From Calditrichaceae bacterium (GTDB lineage Bacteria; Calditrichota; Calditrichia; RBG-13-44-9; J075), in the NCBI GenBank assembly GCA_013360445.1, contig JABWBP010000003.1, positions 22,150 through 86,149 on the forward strand: a stretch of 64,000 nt of DNA, given 5' to 3'. Every line of letters starts with the position of its first letter. Within the stretch, counting starts at the first letter, position 1. The position numbers and the translations under genes are program-made. Of this stretch, positions 18,609-26,778 are shown in pieces. The notes beneath the pieces are model-generated. The model was not told the DNA's origin. It searched no databases and saw only the letters and a list, made by a program, of their open reading frames with translations.

Positions 18609-18650
18609 ATTGGCAATTACCAATTGGTAATTGCCAATTGCCAATTATTA
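18609..18650. repeat. Intergenic word palindrome (CAATTGGTAATTGCC family)
   Basis: Tandem and inverted copies of TTGGCAATT and its complement AATTGCCAA fill the gap between ndk and the lipoprotein gene. The same words occur again at 63875-63905 after the BtuB-like gene. Confidence 0.65.
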
Positions 18651-19067
18651 GCCTACCAGATCCCGGTCGGAAAAGAAGAATTTGATTTCCGCCCGGGCGG
18701 TATCCGGCCCGTCCGAGGCGTGCACGCAATTGAACTGGATGCTGCTGCCGAAATCCCGCCGGATGGTTCCCGGGGCGGCGTCTTTCGGGTTGGTGGCGCC
18801 GATGAACTCCCGGTAGGCTTTGATGCAGTTCTCTTTTTCCAGCACCATCGCCACCACCGGGCCGCTGCTCATGTATTCGGTCAGCTCCCCGTAAAAAGGG
18901 CGTTCTTTGTGCACCGCGTAAAACGTTTCCGCATCTTTCCGGGTCATGTGCACCATGCGCAGCGCCTTGATGGCAAATCCCGCTTTTTCGATCCGGGCGA
19001 TTACCTCGCCGATATGTTTGCCGGAAACGCATTCCGGCTTGATCATGGTGAAGGTGAGTTCTGACAA
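18648..19067 (-). CDS. ndk: Nucleoside-diphosphate kinase
   Basis: The protein has 139 residues, the usual length. Ndk transfers the gamma phosphate of ATP to nucleoside diphosphates through a phosphohistidine. The N-terminal TFTMIKPECV and the active-site stretch NCVHASDG, with His near residue 116, are diagnostic. FYGELTEYMSSGPVVAMVLEKENCI is also typical. The start is probably TTG at 19067, preceded by AGGAGAAA at good spacing; no better ATG lies in frame before the conserved motif. It follows a toxin-antitoxin module on the same strand. Cytoplasmic housekeeping enzyme. Confidence 0.95.
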   Translation of the reverse strand: MSELTFTMIKPECVSGKHIGEVIARIEKAGFAIKALRMVHMTRKDAETFYAVHKERPFYGELTEYMSSGPVVAMVLEKENCIKAYREFIGATNPKDAAPGTIRRDFGSSIQFNCVHASDGPDTARAEIKFFFSDRDLVG

Positions 19068-19095
19068 GGGGTTTCTCCTGTGCTGTCTGTTGCGT

Positions 19096-19365
19096 TTATT
19101 TTCTTTCGATTTCCTGCAACCGTTGCTCTAACAATAAATTGGCCAGGCTTTCGGCGCTTAAACCGCGGGCGCGGGCTATTTTTCGTACCCGCTCTACCAA
19201 TTCCTTATCAAGCGAGACCAGGTAACGGCGACGCGCCTGCTCCGAAATTTTGAATTCCTCCACCGGCTCGGTCTGGTCCCAATAATCCGCCAGGCTGTGA
19301 GAATCCCAGAATTCAGCCATTTCCTCGTAGCTGGTAAGCTTTGGTATTTTTTTACCTGCGCCCAT
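19096..19365 (-). CDS. BrnA/CopG-type antitoxin
   Basis: The protein has 89 residues. The N-terminal half (KIPKLTSYEEMAEFWDSHSLADYWDQTEPVEEF) is the usual BrnA/CopG antitoxin lead-in. The C-terminal half (KISEQARRRYLVSLDKELVERVRKIARARGLSAESLANLLLEQ) is a ribbon-helix-helix DNA-binding unit. ATG at 19365 has AAGGAAG upstream. The toxin remnant lies immediately upstream, and its original stop would have overlapped this start. Such antitoxins bind the toxin and autoregulate the operon. Here the antitoxin is intact while the toxin is broken. Confidence 0.85.
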   Translation of the reverse strand: MGAGKKIPKLTSYEEMAEFWDSHSLADYWDQTEPVEEFKISEQARRRYLVSLDKELVERVRKIARARGLSAESLANLLLEQRLQEIERK

Positions 19366-19635
19366 ATAACTTCCTTTCTCTACTATCCATGTCACGGGCA
19401 CTTAAAATCTACGCCTCATGGGTTTGCTTATAAACAAAGTAAACGATAACATAACGCCCGATGCGCTTTGCCCGAGAGCAGCATACAAATCTTCCCCTTT
19501 TCGATGCCCTTTCTGAACTTTTCGTACTACTGGATCACCGAAAAGTACTTGCTCTACTTCTTCCGGCGTTAATCCATGTTTCCGGGCGAGTTTATCGATT
19601 ATCTCGGGACGCCAGATTATATCAGCAATTTGCAT
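19352..19635 (-). pseudogene. BrnT-family toxin, frameshifted and with internal stop
   Basis: The open frame begins MQIADIIWRPEIIDKLARKHGLTPEEVEQVLFGDP and continues to EDLYAALGQSASG, as in BrnT ribonuclease toxins. It then shifts frame: the expected continuation (G)RYVIVYFVYKQTHEA is encoded one base out, consistent with a single-base deletion near 19454-19459. In that frame a TAG at 19409-19411 replaces the usual Leu before ILSARDMDSRERKLY. The two lesions mean a full toxin cannot be made; the longest product is a 77-residue truncated protein ending at 19402. The reconstructed frame would stop at 19352, overlapping the antitoxin start by 14 bases, the usual BrnTA arrangement. Confidence 0.8.
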
Positions 19636-19663
19636 CCTGCTCTCTCACGCCATCAATCAGGTC

Positions 19664-20539
19664 TTACTTCCCCAGCACCTTCTTCACCGTCTGCCCGATC
19701 ACCGCGGGGCTTTCGCAGACGGTGATGCCGGCGTCTTTCAGCGCCTTCATCTTCTCCGCCGCGGTGCCCTTTCCGCCGCTGATGATCGCCCCGGCGTGTC
19801 CCATGCGCTTGCCCGGGGGGGCGGTCTGCCCGGCGATGAACGCCACCACCGGCTTGTTGAAGTATTGTTTGACCCAGGCCGCGGCTTCCTCTTCGGCGGT
19901 GCCGCCGATCTCGCCGATCAACACCACCGCCTCGGTTTGCTCATCCTTCCGGAACAGTTCCAGGGCGTCGATGAAACGCGTGCCGATCACCGGATCGCCG
20001 CCGATGCCGATGCAGGTGGATTGCCCCAACCCGATCTGGGTCAACTGGTGCACCGCTTCGTAGGTGAGGGTTCCGCTGCGGCTGATCACCCCGACCGATC
20101 CCTCCTTATGGATGAACGCCGGCATAATGCCCACTTTGCACTTGCCGGGCGAAATTACCCCCGGGCAATTGGGGCCGATCATCCGGGTACCTTTTTTCTT
20201 CAAAAAATGATACACTTTCAGCATATCTTTGGCGGGAATGCCCTCGGTAATGCACACCACGGTTTCGACGCCGGCATCCGCGGCTTCGTACACCGCGTCC
20301 GCGGCAAAGGAGGGGGGAACGAACAGCACGGAGACGTTCGCGCCAGTGGCGTCCACAGCGTCTTTTACGGTGTTGAAGATGGGTACTTTTCCCTCGAATT
20401 TTTGCCCGCCTTTACCGGGAGTGACCCCGGCGACTACTTTGCTGCCGTACTCGATCATTTGATTGGTGTGAAACGCGCCTTCTTTTCCGGTAATTCCTTG
20501 CACCACAATCTGGCTGTTCTCATCAACGATAATGCTCAT
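19664..20539 (-). CDS. sucD: Succinate-CoA ligase, alpha subunit
   Basis: The protein has 291 residues, the family length. It pairs with SucC to interconvert succinyl-CoA and succinate with nucleotide phosphorylation in the TCA cycle. The N-terminal CoA-binding Rossmann unit ([18 protein letters not shown]) and the phospho-His loop ([14 protein letters not shown]) are clear, along with [20 protein letters not shown] at 20539 is the conserved start and has GAGG upstream; an in-frame extension to 20563 is spurious. sucC lies upstream, separated by an unusual 207-base repeat spacer instead of the tight spacing usual for sucCD. Confidence 0.96.
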   Translation of the reverse strand: MSIIVDENSQIVVQGITGKEGAFHTNQMIEYGSKVVAGVTPGKGGQKFEGKVPIFNTVKDAVDATGANVSVLFVPPSFAADAVYEAADAGVETVVCITEGIPAKDMLKVYHFLKKKGTRMIGPNCPGVISPGKCKVGIMPAFIHKEGSVGVISRSGTLTYEAVHQLTQIGLGQSTCIGIGGDPVIGTRFIDALELFRKDEQTEAVVLIGEIGGTAEEEAAAWVKQYFNKPVVAFIAGQTAPPGKRMGHAGAIISGGKGTAAEKMKALKDAGITVCESPAVIGQTVKKVLGK

Positions 20540-20556
20540 GTTCGCCTCATTTTGTA

Positions 20557-20740
20557 ATGTCATTGGTTGTCATTTGCTTCGCGTCATTTGTGGTCATCGA
20601 TGGTCATTGGCGCTTCGCGCGTCATTGATTGTCATTGGCTTCGCGTCATTCAATGGTCATTCGGCTCCGCCGTCATGTATGACCAATGACGCGCTAAGCG
20701 CAACTGACCATTAAATGACTACCAATGACGCGCTAAGCGC
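20557..20740. repeat. Palindromic word-repeat between sucC and sucD
   Basis: Repeats of TGTCATTGG and GGTCATTGG are interleaved with small hairpins such as GGCGCTTCGCGC. The right part carries the complements (TGACCAATGACGCGCTAAGCGC, shown here as two words TGACCAATGACG and CGCTAAGCGC). The block can fold back on itself. It separates two genes that are normally adjacent. Confidence 0.65.
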
Positions 20741-20746
20741 AAAAAC

Positions 20747-21907
20747 TCACCGAATCATGCTGACCACCTTTTTCGCCCCGTCTTCCAGCGAATTCGCCAC
20801 CTCGAAGTTCATGCCCGATTCTTTCAGCAGCACCGCCGCTTCTTCCGCATTGGTGCCTTCCAGGCGGATCACCATCGGCACCTTTATCTCGATGGATTTG
20901 GCCGCCTCGATGATCCCTTTGGCCACCCGGTCGCAGCGCACGATCCCGCCGAAGATGTTCACCAGCACCGCTTTCACGTGGGGATCGGAGAGCAGGATAT
21001 GAAAGCCGTTGCGCACCGTATCCACGTTCGCGCCGCCGCCCACGTCCAAAAAGTTCGCCGGCATTCCCCCGGCTAATTTGATAATATCCATGGTGGCCAT
21101 GGCCAGCCCGGCCCCGTTTACCATGCAGCCCACGTTGCCGTCCAACTTGATGTAATTCAAGTCGTGCTTGTGCGCCTCCACTTCTAAGGGGTCTTCTTCG
21201 TGGATGTCGCGCATCCCGGCAATGTCTTTGTGGCGGTAGAGGGCGTTGTCGTCGAACCCGATTTTGGCGTCTAACGCCAGCACTTCCCCGGCTTTGGTGA
21301 CCACCAGGGGATTGATTTCCGCCAGGGAAGCGTCGCTATCCGCAAAGGCATTGTAAAGCGCCAGGATAAACTGGGTGGCGTTTTTGATCTGGTCGCCGCT
21401 CAACCCTAATTTGAAAGCCAGCCGCCGCGCCTGGAAGGGCTGCATGCCTACTTCCGGCTCCACGTATTCTTTGAAAATCTTTTCCGGGGTTTGCGCGGCC
21501 ACTTTTTCGATCTCCACCCCGCCCTCGGTAGAGGCCATGACCACCAATTTGGAGACCGAACGGTCGAGCACGATGCCCAAATACAATTCCCGGGCGATGT
21601 CGATACCCTTTTCGATGAGCACTTTGCGCACTTCTTTGCCTTCCGGGCCGGTCTGGTGGGTCACTAACTTCATGCCGAGCATTTTTTCTGCCAGCTCGCG
21701 CGCTTCCGCGGGGCTTTTGGCGATTTTTACCCCCCCGCCCTTGCCGCGTCCCCCGGCGTGAATTTGCGCTTTCACGACAAATACATTACCGCCTAATTCC
21801 TTAGCCGCCTGCTCCGCTTCCGCGGCGGAAAAGGCTACCTTTCCGCCGGGCACTGCCACACCGTACTTCCGCAGGATCTCTTTTGCCTGGTACTCGTGAA
21901 TGTTCAT
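20747..21907 (-). CDS. sucC: Succinate-CoA ligase, beta subunit
   Basis: The protein has 386 residues. It provides the ATP-grasp domain (residues about 1-240: [37 protein letters not shown]) and the ligase domain ([17 protein letters not shown]). With SucD it forms the alpha-beta succinyl-CoA synthetase of the TCA cycle. ATG at 21907 is the conserved start. It lies upstream of sucD on the same strand with a 207-base palindromic spacer between them. A HicBA module precedes it. Confidence 0.97.
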   Translation of the reverse strand: MNIHEYQAKEILRKYGVAVPGGKVAFSAAEAEQAAKELGGNVFVVKAQIHAGGRGKGGGVKIAKSPAEARELAEKMLGMKLVTHQTGPEGKEVRKVLIEKGIDIARELYLGIVLDRSVSKLVVMASTEGGVEIEKVAAQTPEKIFKEYVEPEVGMQPFQARRLAFKLGLSGDQIKNATQFILALYNAFADSDASLAEINPLVVTKAGEVLALDAKIGFDDNALYRHKDIAGMRDIHEEDPLEVEAHKHDLNYIKLDGNVGCMVNGAGLAMATMDIIKLAGGMPANFLDVGGGANVDTVRNGFHILLSDPHVKAVLVNIFGGIVRCDRVAKGIIEAAKSIEIKVPMVIRLEGTNAEEAAVLLKESGMNFEVANSLEDGAKKVVSMIR

Positions 21908-22072
21908 GTCTTTTTTCTCCTGTCTGATTTTATCTCGGATATTTTATCCGCTTTTTCATCCGTAACAATTTTCATTACGAAGCAACCACTACTTCGTTCT
22001 TCACCGATTCAGCCGCAAAAGAATGGTTTTCCCAGACGATTCCATAGCGTTCACCTTCACAGTAGATGTGGG

Positions 22073-22300
22073 CTACATATTTTCGATAAATTCTTCCGGT
22101 GTGACTTTAACCTGTTTGAGAATTCCGTGAAGGGTACCAATTGCAAGTTCTCTATGGAGAGGGACAACGCAGCCTACTTCACCATCCGGGGTCTGTTTCT
22201 TCAGTATCACATGGCTGCCTTTTTGCTTGAGTTGCTTGAATCCAAAACGCTCCAGGATATTTATCACCTCTTTGCCAGAGAGACGAGGAAGCTTAGGCAT
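22073..22300 (-). CDS. hicA: HicA-type toxin
   Basis: The protein has 75 residues with the double-stranded-RNA-binding fold of HicA mRNA interferases. SGKEVINILERFGF is followed by KQKGSHVILKK, in which His30 is the catalytic residue of the family, and VVPLHRELAIGTLHGILKQ. The fold looks complete. Its start overlaps the end of the antitoxin gene by 8 bases, indicating translational coupling. It is expected to cleave mRNA when free of HicB. Confidence 0.92.
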   Translation of the reverse strand: MPKLPRLSGKEVINILERFGFKQLKQKGSHVILKKQTPDGEVGCVVPLHRELAIGTLHGILKQVKVTPEEFIENM

Positions 22301-22502
22301 AACTCGCCTCGAAAGTAGTCAATAGCGGTCGATTGAGGTCAGGGAGCGGAAATTCTTCCAAATATAGCTCTGTCGCTTCTTTTAGATTGCTAATGGCTTC
22401 TTCAATCGTATATCCCTGGCTGACCGTGCCGACCTCAGGACATTCCGCTACATATAAATCATCTTCTTTGTGGATAATGGCGGTAAATGTTTGGCGCTGC
22501 AT
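22293..22502 (-). CDS. hicB: HicB-type antitoxin
   Basis: The protein has 69 residues. The partial RNase H-like fold typical of short HicB proteins is visible: FTAIIHKEDDLYVAECPEVGTVSQGYTIEEAISNLKEATELYLEE. ATG at 22502 has GTGGAGG upstream and is preferred over an in-frame start at 22526. It lies first in the operon, opposite to the classical hicA-hicB order but common. No separate DNA-binding domain is evident at this size, so autoregulation may depend on the complex. Confidence 0.92.
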   Translation of the reverse strand: MQRQTFTAIIHKEDDLYVAECPEVGTVSQGYTIEEAISNLKEATELYLEEFPLPDLNRPLLTTFEASYA

Positions 22503-22649
22503 GGATGCCTCCACTAATGATCTCATCAGTAAAAGTTCATAAAATTACACCTACTGTTTTCCCCAAATCAATTTTCATTTCGCCGCCAATATAAAAAATT
22601 TTGCTCGCTGAATCCCGCGCAAAAAAATTATTGAACCGCCTCTCCCGAT

Positions 22650-22704
22650 TCCCGGCTGAGCGCTGAGCGCTGATTGCCGGGGGCTGAGGGCTGAAAGCCG
22701 CGCT
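22650..22704. repeat. GGCTGAGCGCTGA word repeat
   Basis: Short repeated words (GCTGAGCGCTGA, GGGCTGAGGGCTGA) occur directly before the carbamate kinase stop codon. The remainder of the 22503-22704 spacer shows no gene. Confidence 0.45.
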
Positions 22705-23652
22705 TCAGGCGACAATCACCGTTCCCGCCCGCCCGTGCGCCGCCGCGGCGGATTGTTCGATGGAGGCGATCACCACCCGCTTTCCCCCGTTTTCCAGAAA
22801 ATTAAGCGCCGCCTGGATTTTCGGCCCCATGCTCCCGGCGGGAAACTGCCCTTCGGAAAGGTATTTCCTGGCCTCCGCCGCGGTCAGGCGATCCAAAAAG
22901 GTCTGGTTGGGTTTGCCAAAGTTCAGCGCCACTTTATCTATCCCGGTCAGGATCACCATTTCATCCGCTCCTACCCCGTTGCCTAACACCGCGGAGGCCA
23001 GGTCCTTGTCGATTACCGCGTCCACCCCTTCTAACCAGCCGTTGCTTTCCAGGTACACCGGAATGCCCCCTCCCCCGGCGGCGATCACGATCACGCCGTT
23101 TTCCACTAACAACTGGATGGCTTTCTTCGCCACGATCTCCCGGGGAACCGGGGAGGGAACTACCCGCCGCCAGCCTCGCCCGGGGTCTTCCTTGACGATC
23201 CAGCCCTGGGTTTGCGCCAGCTCTTCCGCGCGCGGTTTATCGTAAAACGGCCCCACGAATTTGGTAGGATTCTTCAGCGCCGGATCGTTCCTGTCCACCA
23301 GCATTTGGGTAACGATGCAGGCCGCCTCGCGCTTAATGCCGCGATCGTGCATTACGTTCAGCAAACACTGCTCCAGCATGTAGCCCATTCCGCCCTGGGT
23401 ATCGCCCACCAGCACCCCCAGGGGCAGGCGGGGCACCACTTTGGCGGAGAGTTCTACCCGGATCATCTCGTTGCCGATCTGGGGGCCGTTCCCGTGGGTG
23501 ATCAGCAAACGGTGTCCCATTTCGACCAATTCCAATACCCCCGCCATACTGCGCCGGGTATTGGCGAATTGCTGGTAAATGTTGCCTTCTTCGTCTTGCT
23601 GGGTGATGGCGTTGCCGCCCAACGCCACCACGATGGTTTTCTTTTCGTTCAT
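22705..23652 (-). CDS. arcC: Carbamate kinase
   Basis: The protein has 315 residues, typical for the family. It converts carbamoyl phosphate and ADP to ATP, CO2 and ammonia (or the reverse). Motifs of the amino-acid-kinase fold are clear: VVALGGNAI at the N-terminus, LLITHGNGPQIGNEM, VIAAGGGGIPV, and VIDKDLASAVLGNGVGADEMVILTGIDKV for nucleotide binding. No arginine deiminase or ornithine carbamoyltransferase lies nearby. The upstream neighbour is a GTPase of the cyclic 2,3-diphosphoglycerate synthase type on the same strand, separated by a palindromic repeat. Confidence 0.95.
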   Translation of the reverse strand: MNEKKTIVVALGGNAITQQDEEGNIYQQFANTRRSMAGVLELVEMGHRLLITHGNGPQIGNEMIRVELSAKVVPRLPLGVLVGDTQGGMGYMLEQCLLNVMHDRGIKREAACIVTQMLVDRNDPALKNPTKFVGPFYDKPRAEELAQTQGWIVKEDPGRGWRRVVPSPVPREIVAKKAIQLLVENGVIVIAAGGGGIPVYLESNGWLEGVDAVIDKDLASAVLGNGVGADEMVILTGIDKVALNFGKPNQTFLDRLTAAEARKYLSEGQFPAGSMGPKIQAALNFLENGGKRVVIASIEQSAAAAHGRAGTVIVA

Positions 23653-23679
23653 AATTGATACCGTTTCGGAGCCTATGCG

Positions 23680-23790
23680 GTGTTTAAGTGTTTTGGTGTT
23701 TTGGTGTTCGAGTGTTATAGTACGGTGAGAAGTTATCTATTCACGAAAACACGAAAACACTGGAGCACTATAACACCAAAACACTGAAAA
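23680..23790. repeat. Palindromic word-repeat (GTGTTTTGGTGTT family)
   Basis: Left words GTGTTTTGGTGTTTTGG and TGTTATAGT are matched on the right by CACTATAACACC and AAAACACT. The spacer can fold into a long hairpin between the carbamate kinase and GTPase genes. The same word family recurs at 26722-26778. Confidence 0.6.
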
Positions 23791-23803
23791 ATCTGCTGAA
23801 GGA

Positions 23804-25117
23804 TTAGAAAAACTTCTTCAGCGCGTCGCTGAGGTCCGGCTTGCCGATTTCCTGAAGCTCGTATCTGACCCGCACCGCCGGTTTGTTCAGCTTCACTAAT
23901 TTGCGCAAATCAATCGGCGTTCCGATGATCACCACGTCGCAATCGGTTTTGTTGATAGTCGCTTCCAGGTCGCGGATTTGCTTATCCCCGTAGCCCATTG
24001 CCGGCAGCAGAGTGCCGATTTCCGGATATTTCCGGAACGTTTCGGTAATGGCGCCCACGGTAAAGGGGCGCGGATCGATGATCTCCGCCGCGCCGAATTT
24101 CTCCGCCGCCACAATGGCCGCGCCGTAGGCCATCTCCCCGTGGGTCAGGGTGGGGCCATCCTCCACCGCCAGCACCCGCTTGCCTTTGATCAATTGATAA
24201 TCTTCCACGAAAATCGGGGAGGCGGCTTCGATGACGACCGCGTCGGGGTTCAGGGTATAAATCGAGTCGCGCACCGCGTTGATGTCTTCCGGGTAGGCAG
24301 TGTCGATTTTATTGATCAGCAGCACGTCGGCCATGCGCAGGTTGGCCTCGCCGGGGTAGTAGCTCACTTCATCGCCGGGACGGTGGGGGTCCAGCACGGT
24401 AATGTGCAAATCCGGCCGGTAGAAAGGCAGGTCGTTATTTCCCCCGTCCCACACGATGACGTCGGCCTCTTTCTCCGCTTCCCGGAGAATTGCTTCGTAA
24501 TCCACCCCGGCATAAATGACGTTGCCGCTGACGATGTGCGGTTCGTATTCTTCGCGCTCTTCGATGGTGCAATCGTGTTTGTCCAGGTCTTCCAGCCGGG
24601 CAAAACGCTGCACCCGCTGGGCGACCAGGTTTCCGTAGGGCATGGGATGGCGCACCGCGACCACTTTTTTTCCGGCCTCGCGCAGCAATTGCACCACTTT
24701 GCGGGTACTCTGGCTTTTGCCGCTGCCGGTGCGCACCGCGCAGACCGCAATGATCGGTTTGGAAGATTTCAGCATGGTATGGCGCGGCCCCAGCACCTTG
24801 AAATCCGCCCCCGCGGCGTTGGCCAGGGCGGAGCGGGACATCACGTAATTGTAGGGAACATCGGAGTAGGAAAATACCACTTCATCGACCGTAAATTTTT
24901 GAATCAGCCCGGTAAGCTCGCTTTCAGGGTAAATATCAATTCCTTTGGGATAAAGCTTTCCGGCCAGTTCCGGGGGATATTTCCGCCCGTCAATATTGGG
25001 AATCTGGGTAGCGGTGAAGGCTACCACTTCGTACAGCTCGTTATTGCGAAAAAAGGTGTTGAAATTATGAAAATCGCGCCCGGCGGCGCCCATGATGATC
25101 ACTTTTGTGCGTGCCAT
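23804..25117 (-). CDS. Cyclic 2,3-diphosphoglycerate synthase-like GTPase
   Basis: The protein has 437 residues. An N-terminal Rossmann-like segment (RTKVIIMGAAGRDFHNFN) is followed by a P-loop GTPase region with AVRTGSGKSQ near residue 130 and VLLINKIDTA near residue 260. This arrangement matches the bacterial homologues of archaeal cyclic 2,3-diphosphoglycerate synthetase. Bacterial members have not been shown to make that compound to my knowledge, so the name is by family only. It is on the same strand as carbamate kinase, 151 bases upstream, and the pairing suggests a shared nitrogen or phosphotransfer pathway (inference). Confidence 0.8.
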   Translation of the reverse strand: MARTKVIIMGAAGRDFHNFNTFFRNNELYEVVAFTATQIPNIDGRKYPPELAGKLYPKGIDIYPESELTGLIQKFTVDEVVFSYSDVPYNYVMSRSALANAAGADFKVLGPRHTMLKSSKPIIAVCAVRTGSGKSQSTRKVVQLLREAGKKVVAVRHPMPYGNLVAQRVQRFARLEDLDKHDCTIEEREEYEPHIVSGNVIYAGVDYEAILREAEKEADVIVWDGGNNDLPFYRPDLHITVLDPHRPGDEVSYYPGEANLRMADVLLINKIDTAYPEDINAVRDSIYTLNPDAVVIEAASPIFVEDYQLIKGKRVLAVEDGPTLTHGEMAYGAAIVAAEKFGAAEIIDPRPFTVGAITETFRKYPEIGTLLPAMGYGDKQIRDLEATINKTDCDVVIIGTPIDLRKLVKLNKPAVRVRYELQEIGKPDLSDALKKFF

Positions 25118-25587
25118 CAGTTTGCTCCTCTGGTATGGATCGTTTCAAATTTAAAAATTAAGCATCGATGCCGGTGACTACCGGGGATAAACATCCTCAA
25201 ACTTTGCTTTTCAAAAACGAACGGATGGGTGTCGAACAACGCGGAAAAATCGCAGCAGGCGTTAACTAAAGCCGTACCATTGCTGGCACGCAATCAAATA
25301 GGTCTCCCAGATAATGAGTAATCTATCCATGAGCCTATTTAGCAGTGAATTCCATTAAAAGCAATCGAAATGTACAAAAAACTGCCCGATTAATGAAAAA
25401 ATCGTTGCAAATTCGGCAAAAAAAACACTACATTTGCCAGTGAATTTTTGTTCACTGTTTTAACGCCGGGAATCGTGCGCCAGGTGGTCTGCCGCAGCAG
25501 GGGTTTTGATTTATTTTTCTTGTAAAAATTATCATCATTCCCTATTTTCGATAGTTTAAATCTTGATTCTATAGCGTGGAGGAAAGT
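25118..25587. other. Strand-switch spacer upstream of dnaN
   Basis: This 470-base gene-free stretch separates minus-strand genes from the plus-strand dnaN block. It is AT-richer than its surroundings. It holds a short inverted repeat CAGTGAA/TTCACTG at 25438-25457. I found no match to the DnaA-box consensus TTATCCACA and no dnaA gene nearby. It presumably contains divergent promoters, but none can be fixed by eye. Confidence 0.5.
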
Positions 25588-26712
25588 ATGAAATTCAGCA
25601 TCCAGCGAGACGAAATTTACGAGGCGCTGCAAAAAGTGGCCAGCGTTATTCCCCAGCGATCTACCATTGCCATGACCCAGAATATCAAGTTTAGCGTTGC
25701 GGACGGGCAGTTGGAATTGATGACCACGGACCTGGAAATTACCATGGTATCGTTCGTGAAACCCCAGGAGGTGACCGAGGAGGGCGCTATCGCTCTGCCG
25801 GGGCGGCAAATTCACGATCTGGTGCGGGAATTGCCCAATATTTTGCTGACCTTTGAATCCGACGCCAATCATCGCCTGGAAATTCGCTCCGACTTCGGGC
25901 AGTATAAAATCGGGGGGGAGAATCCCACGGAATTCCCCCACAAACCGGCCATTACCGAGGTGCATGAAATCCAGCTTCCCAACCGGATCCTGAAACGGTT
26001 GATCGAAAAAACTATTTTCGCTACCTCCACCGACGAACTTCGCCCGGCCCTCACCGGGGTATTTTTCGAGCTGGGCGAGAACTCGATACAAACCGTCGCC
26101 ACCGACGGCCACCGCCTGGCCATGTTAGGATACCGGGATGATTCTCTTCCGATAGAATCCATGAACGCGATCATTTCCACCCGGGCTTTGAATTTTGTGC
26201 TCCGCAGCGTCGAATTTGAGGGTGTGACCGCCATGGCGCTGGGGAACAAACACGCCCTCTTCCAGATGGACAGCACCCGGCTCTACGCCCGCTTAATCGA
26301 GGAAATGTATGTGGACTACAACCGGGTGATTCCCAATGACATCAATTACGAGCTGACCATCAACAATGCGGAGTTGCTCGCTTCGGTAAAACGGGTCTCG
26401 CTGTTTTCCAATCCCATTACCGCCCAGGTGGTGCTTCACATTACCCCCCAACGCCTGGAAATTCACGCCGAAGACATGGATTATGGCGGCGAGGCGAATG
26501 AAGCGATCGCTCACCAATCCTTTACCGGCGAGGATTTTACCATCGGGTTCAATTCCCGCTACCTGCAAACCGTGCTCCGGCATGTGGATTCCCAACAAGT
26601 AGTATTGAAACTGGTGCGCCCGGATTACGCGGTATTGCTTCAGCCCACGGAAATGCCGGAGAACGAAAAACAGTTGATGTTATTGATGCCCATCCGGCTG
26701 GAAGAGGCATAA
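25588..26712 (+). CDS. dnaN: DNA polymerase III beta clamp
   Basis: The protein has 374 residues. It forms the ring-shaped sliding clamp of the replisome. The start MKFSIQRDEIYEALQKVASVIPQRST and the central TSTDELRPALTGVFFE followed by VATDGHRLA are diagnostic; the end LLMPIRLEE is the usual C-terminal strand. ATG at 25588 has GGAGGAAAG upstream. It is the first gene of the plus-strand block and is followed by recF, as in many bacteria, though dnaA is not adjacent. Function is essential replication. Confidence 0.97.
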   Translation: MKFSIQRDEIYEALQKVASVIPQRSTIAMTQNIKFSVADGQLELMTTDLEITMVSFVKPQEVTEEGAIALPGRQIHDLVRELPNILLTFESDANHRLEIRSDFGQYKIGGENPTEFPHKPAITEVHEIQLPNRILKRLIEKTIFATSTDELRPALTGVFFELGENSIQTVATDGHRLAMLGYRDDSLPIESMNAIISTRALNFVLRSVEFEGVTAMALGNKHALFQMDSTRLYARLIEEMYVDYNRVIPNDINYELTINNAELLASVKRVSLFSNPITAQVVLHITPQRLEIHAEDMDYGGEANEAIAHQSFTGEDFTIGFNSRYLQTVLRHVDSQQVVLKLVRPDYAVLLQPTEMPENEKQLMLLMPIRLEEA

Positions 26713-26721
26713 CCGGGTTGG

Positions 26722-26778
26722 AGTGCTTCGGTGTTCAGGAGACCCTATAACACTTGAACACCATAACACGAAAACACT
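26722..26778. repeat. Palindromic word-repeat between dnaN and recF
   Basis: Words GTGCTTCGGTGTTC and CTATAACAC are matched by GAACACCATAACACG and AAAACAC. It belongs to the same word family as 23680-23790, 3 kb away on the other side of dnaN. Confidence 0.55.

Noticed and set aside
20557..20740. Repeat block between sucC and sucD as a CRISPR array
   Set aside because: Repeat units are short, irregular and in both orientations, with no uniform spacers and no cas genes.
25118..25587. Replication origin call upstream of dnaN
   Set aside because: No DnaA-box match or dnaA gene was found; gene order alone is not enough.
25390..26112. A 240-residue minus-strand frame over the start of dnaN
   Set aside because: It runs antisense to a certain gene and shows no recognisable domain.
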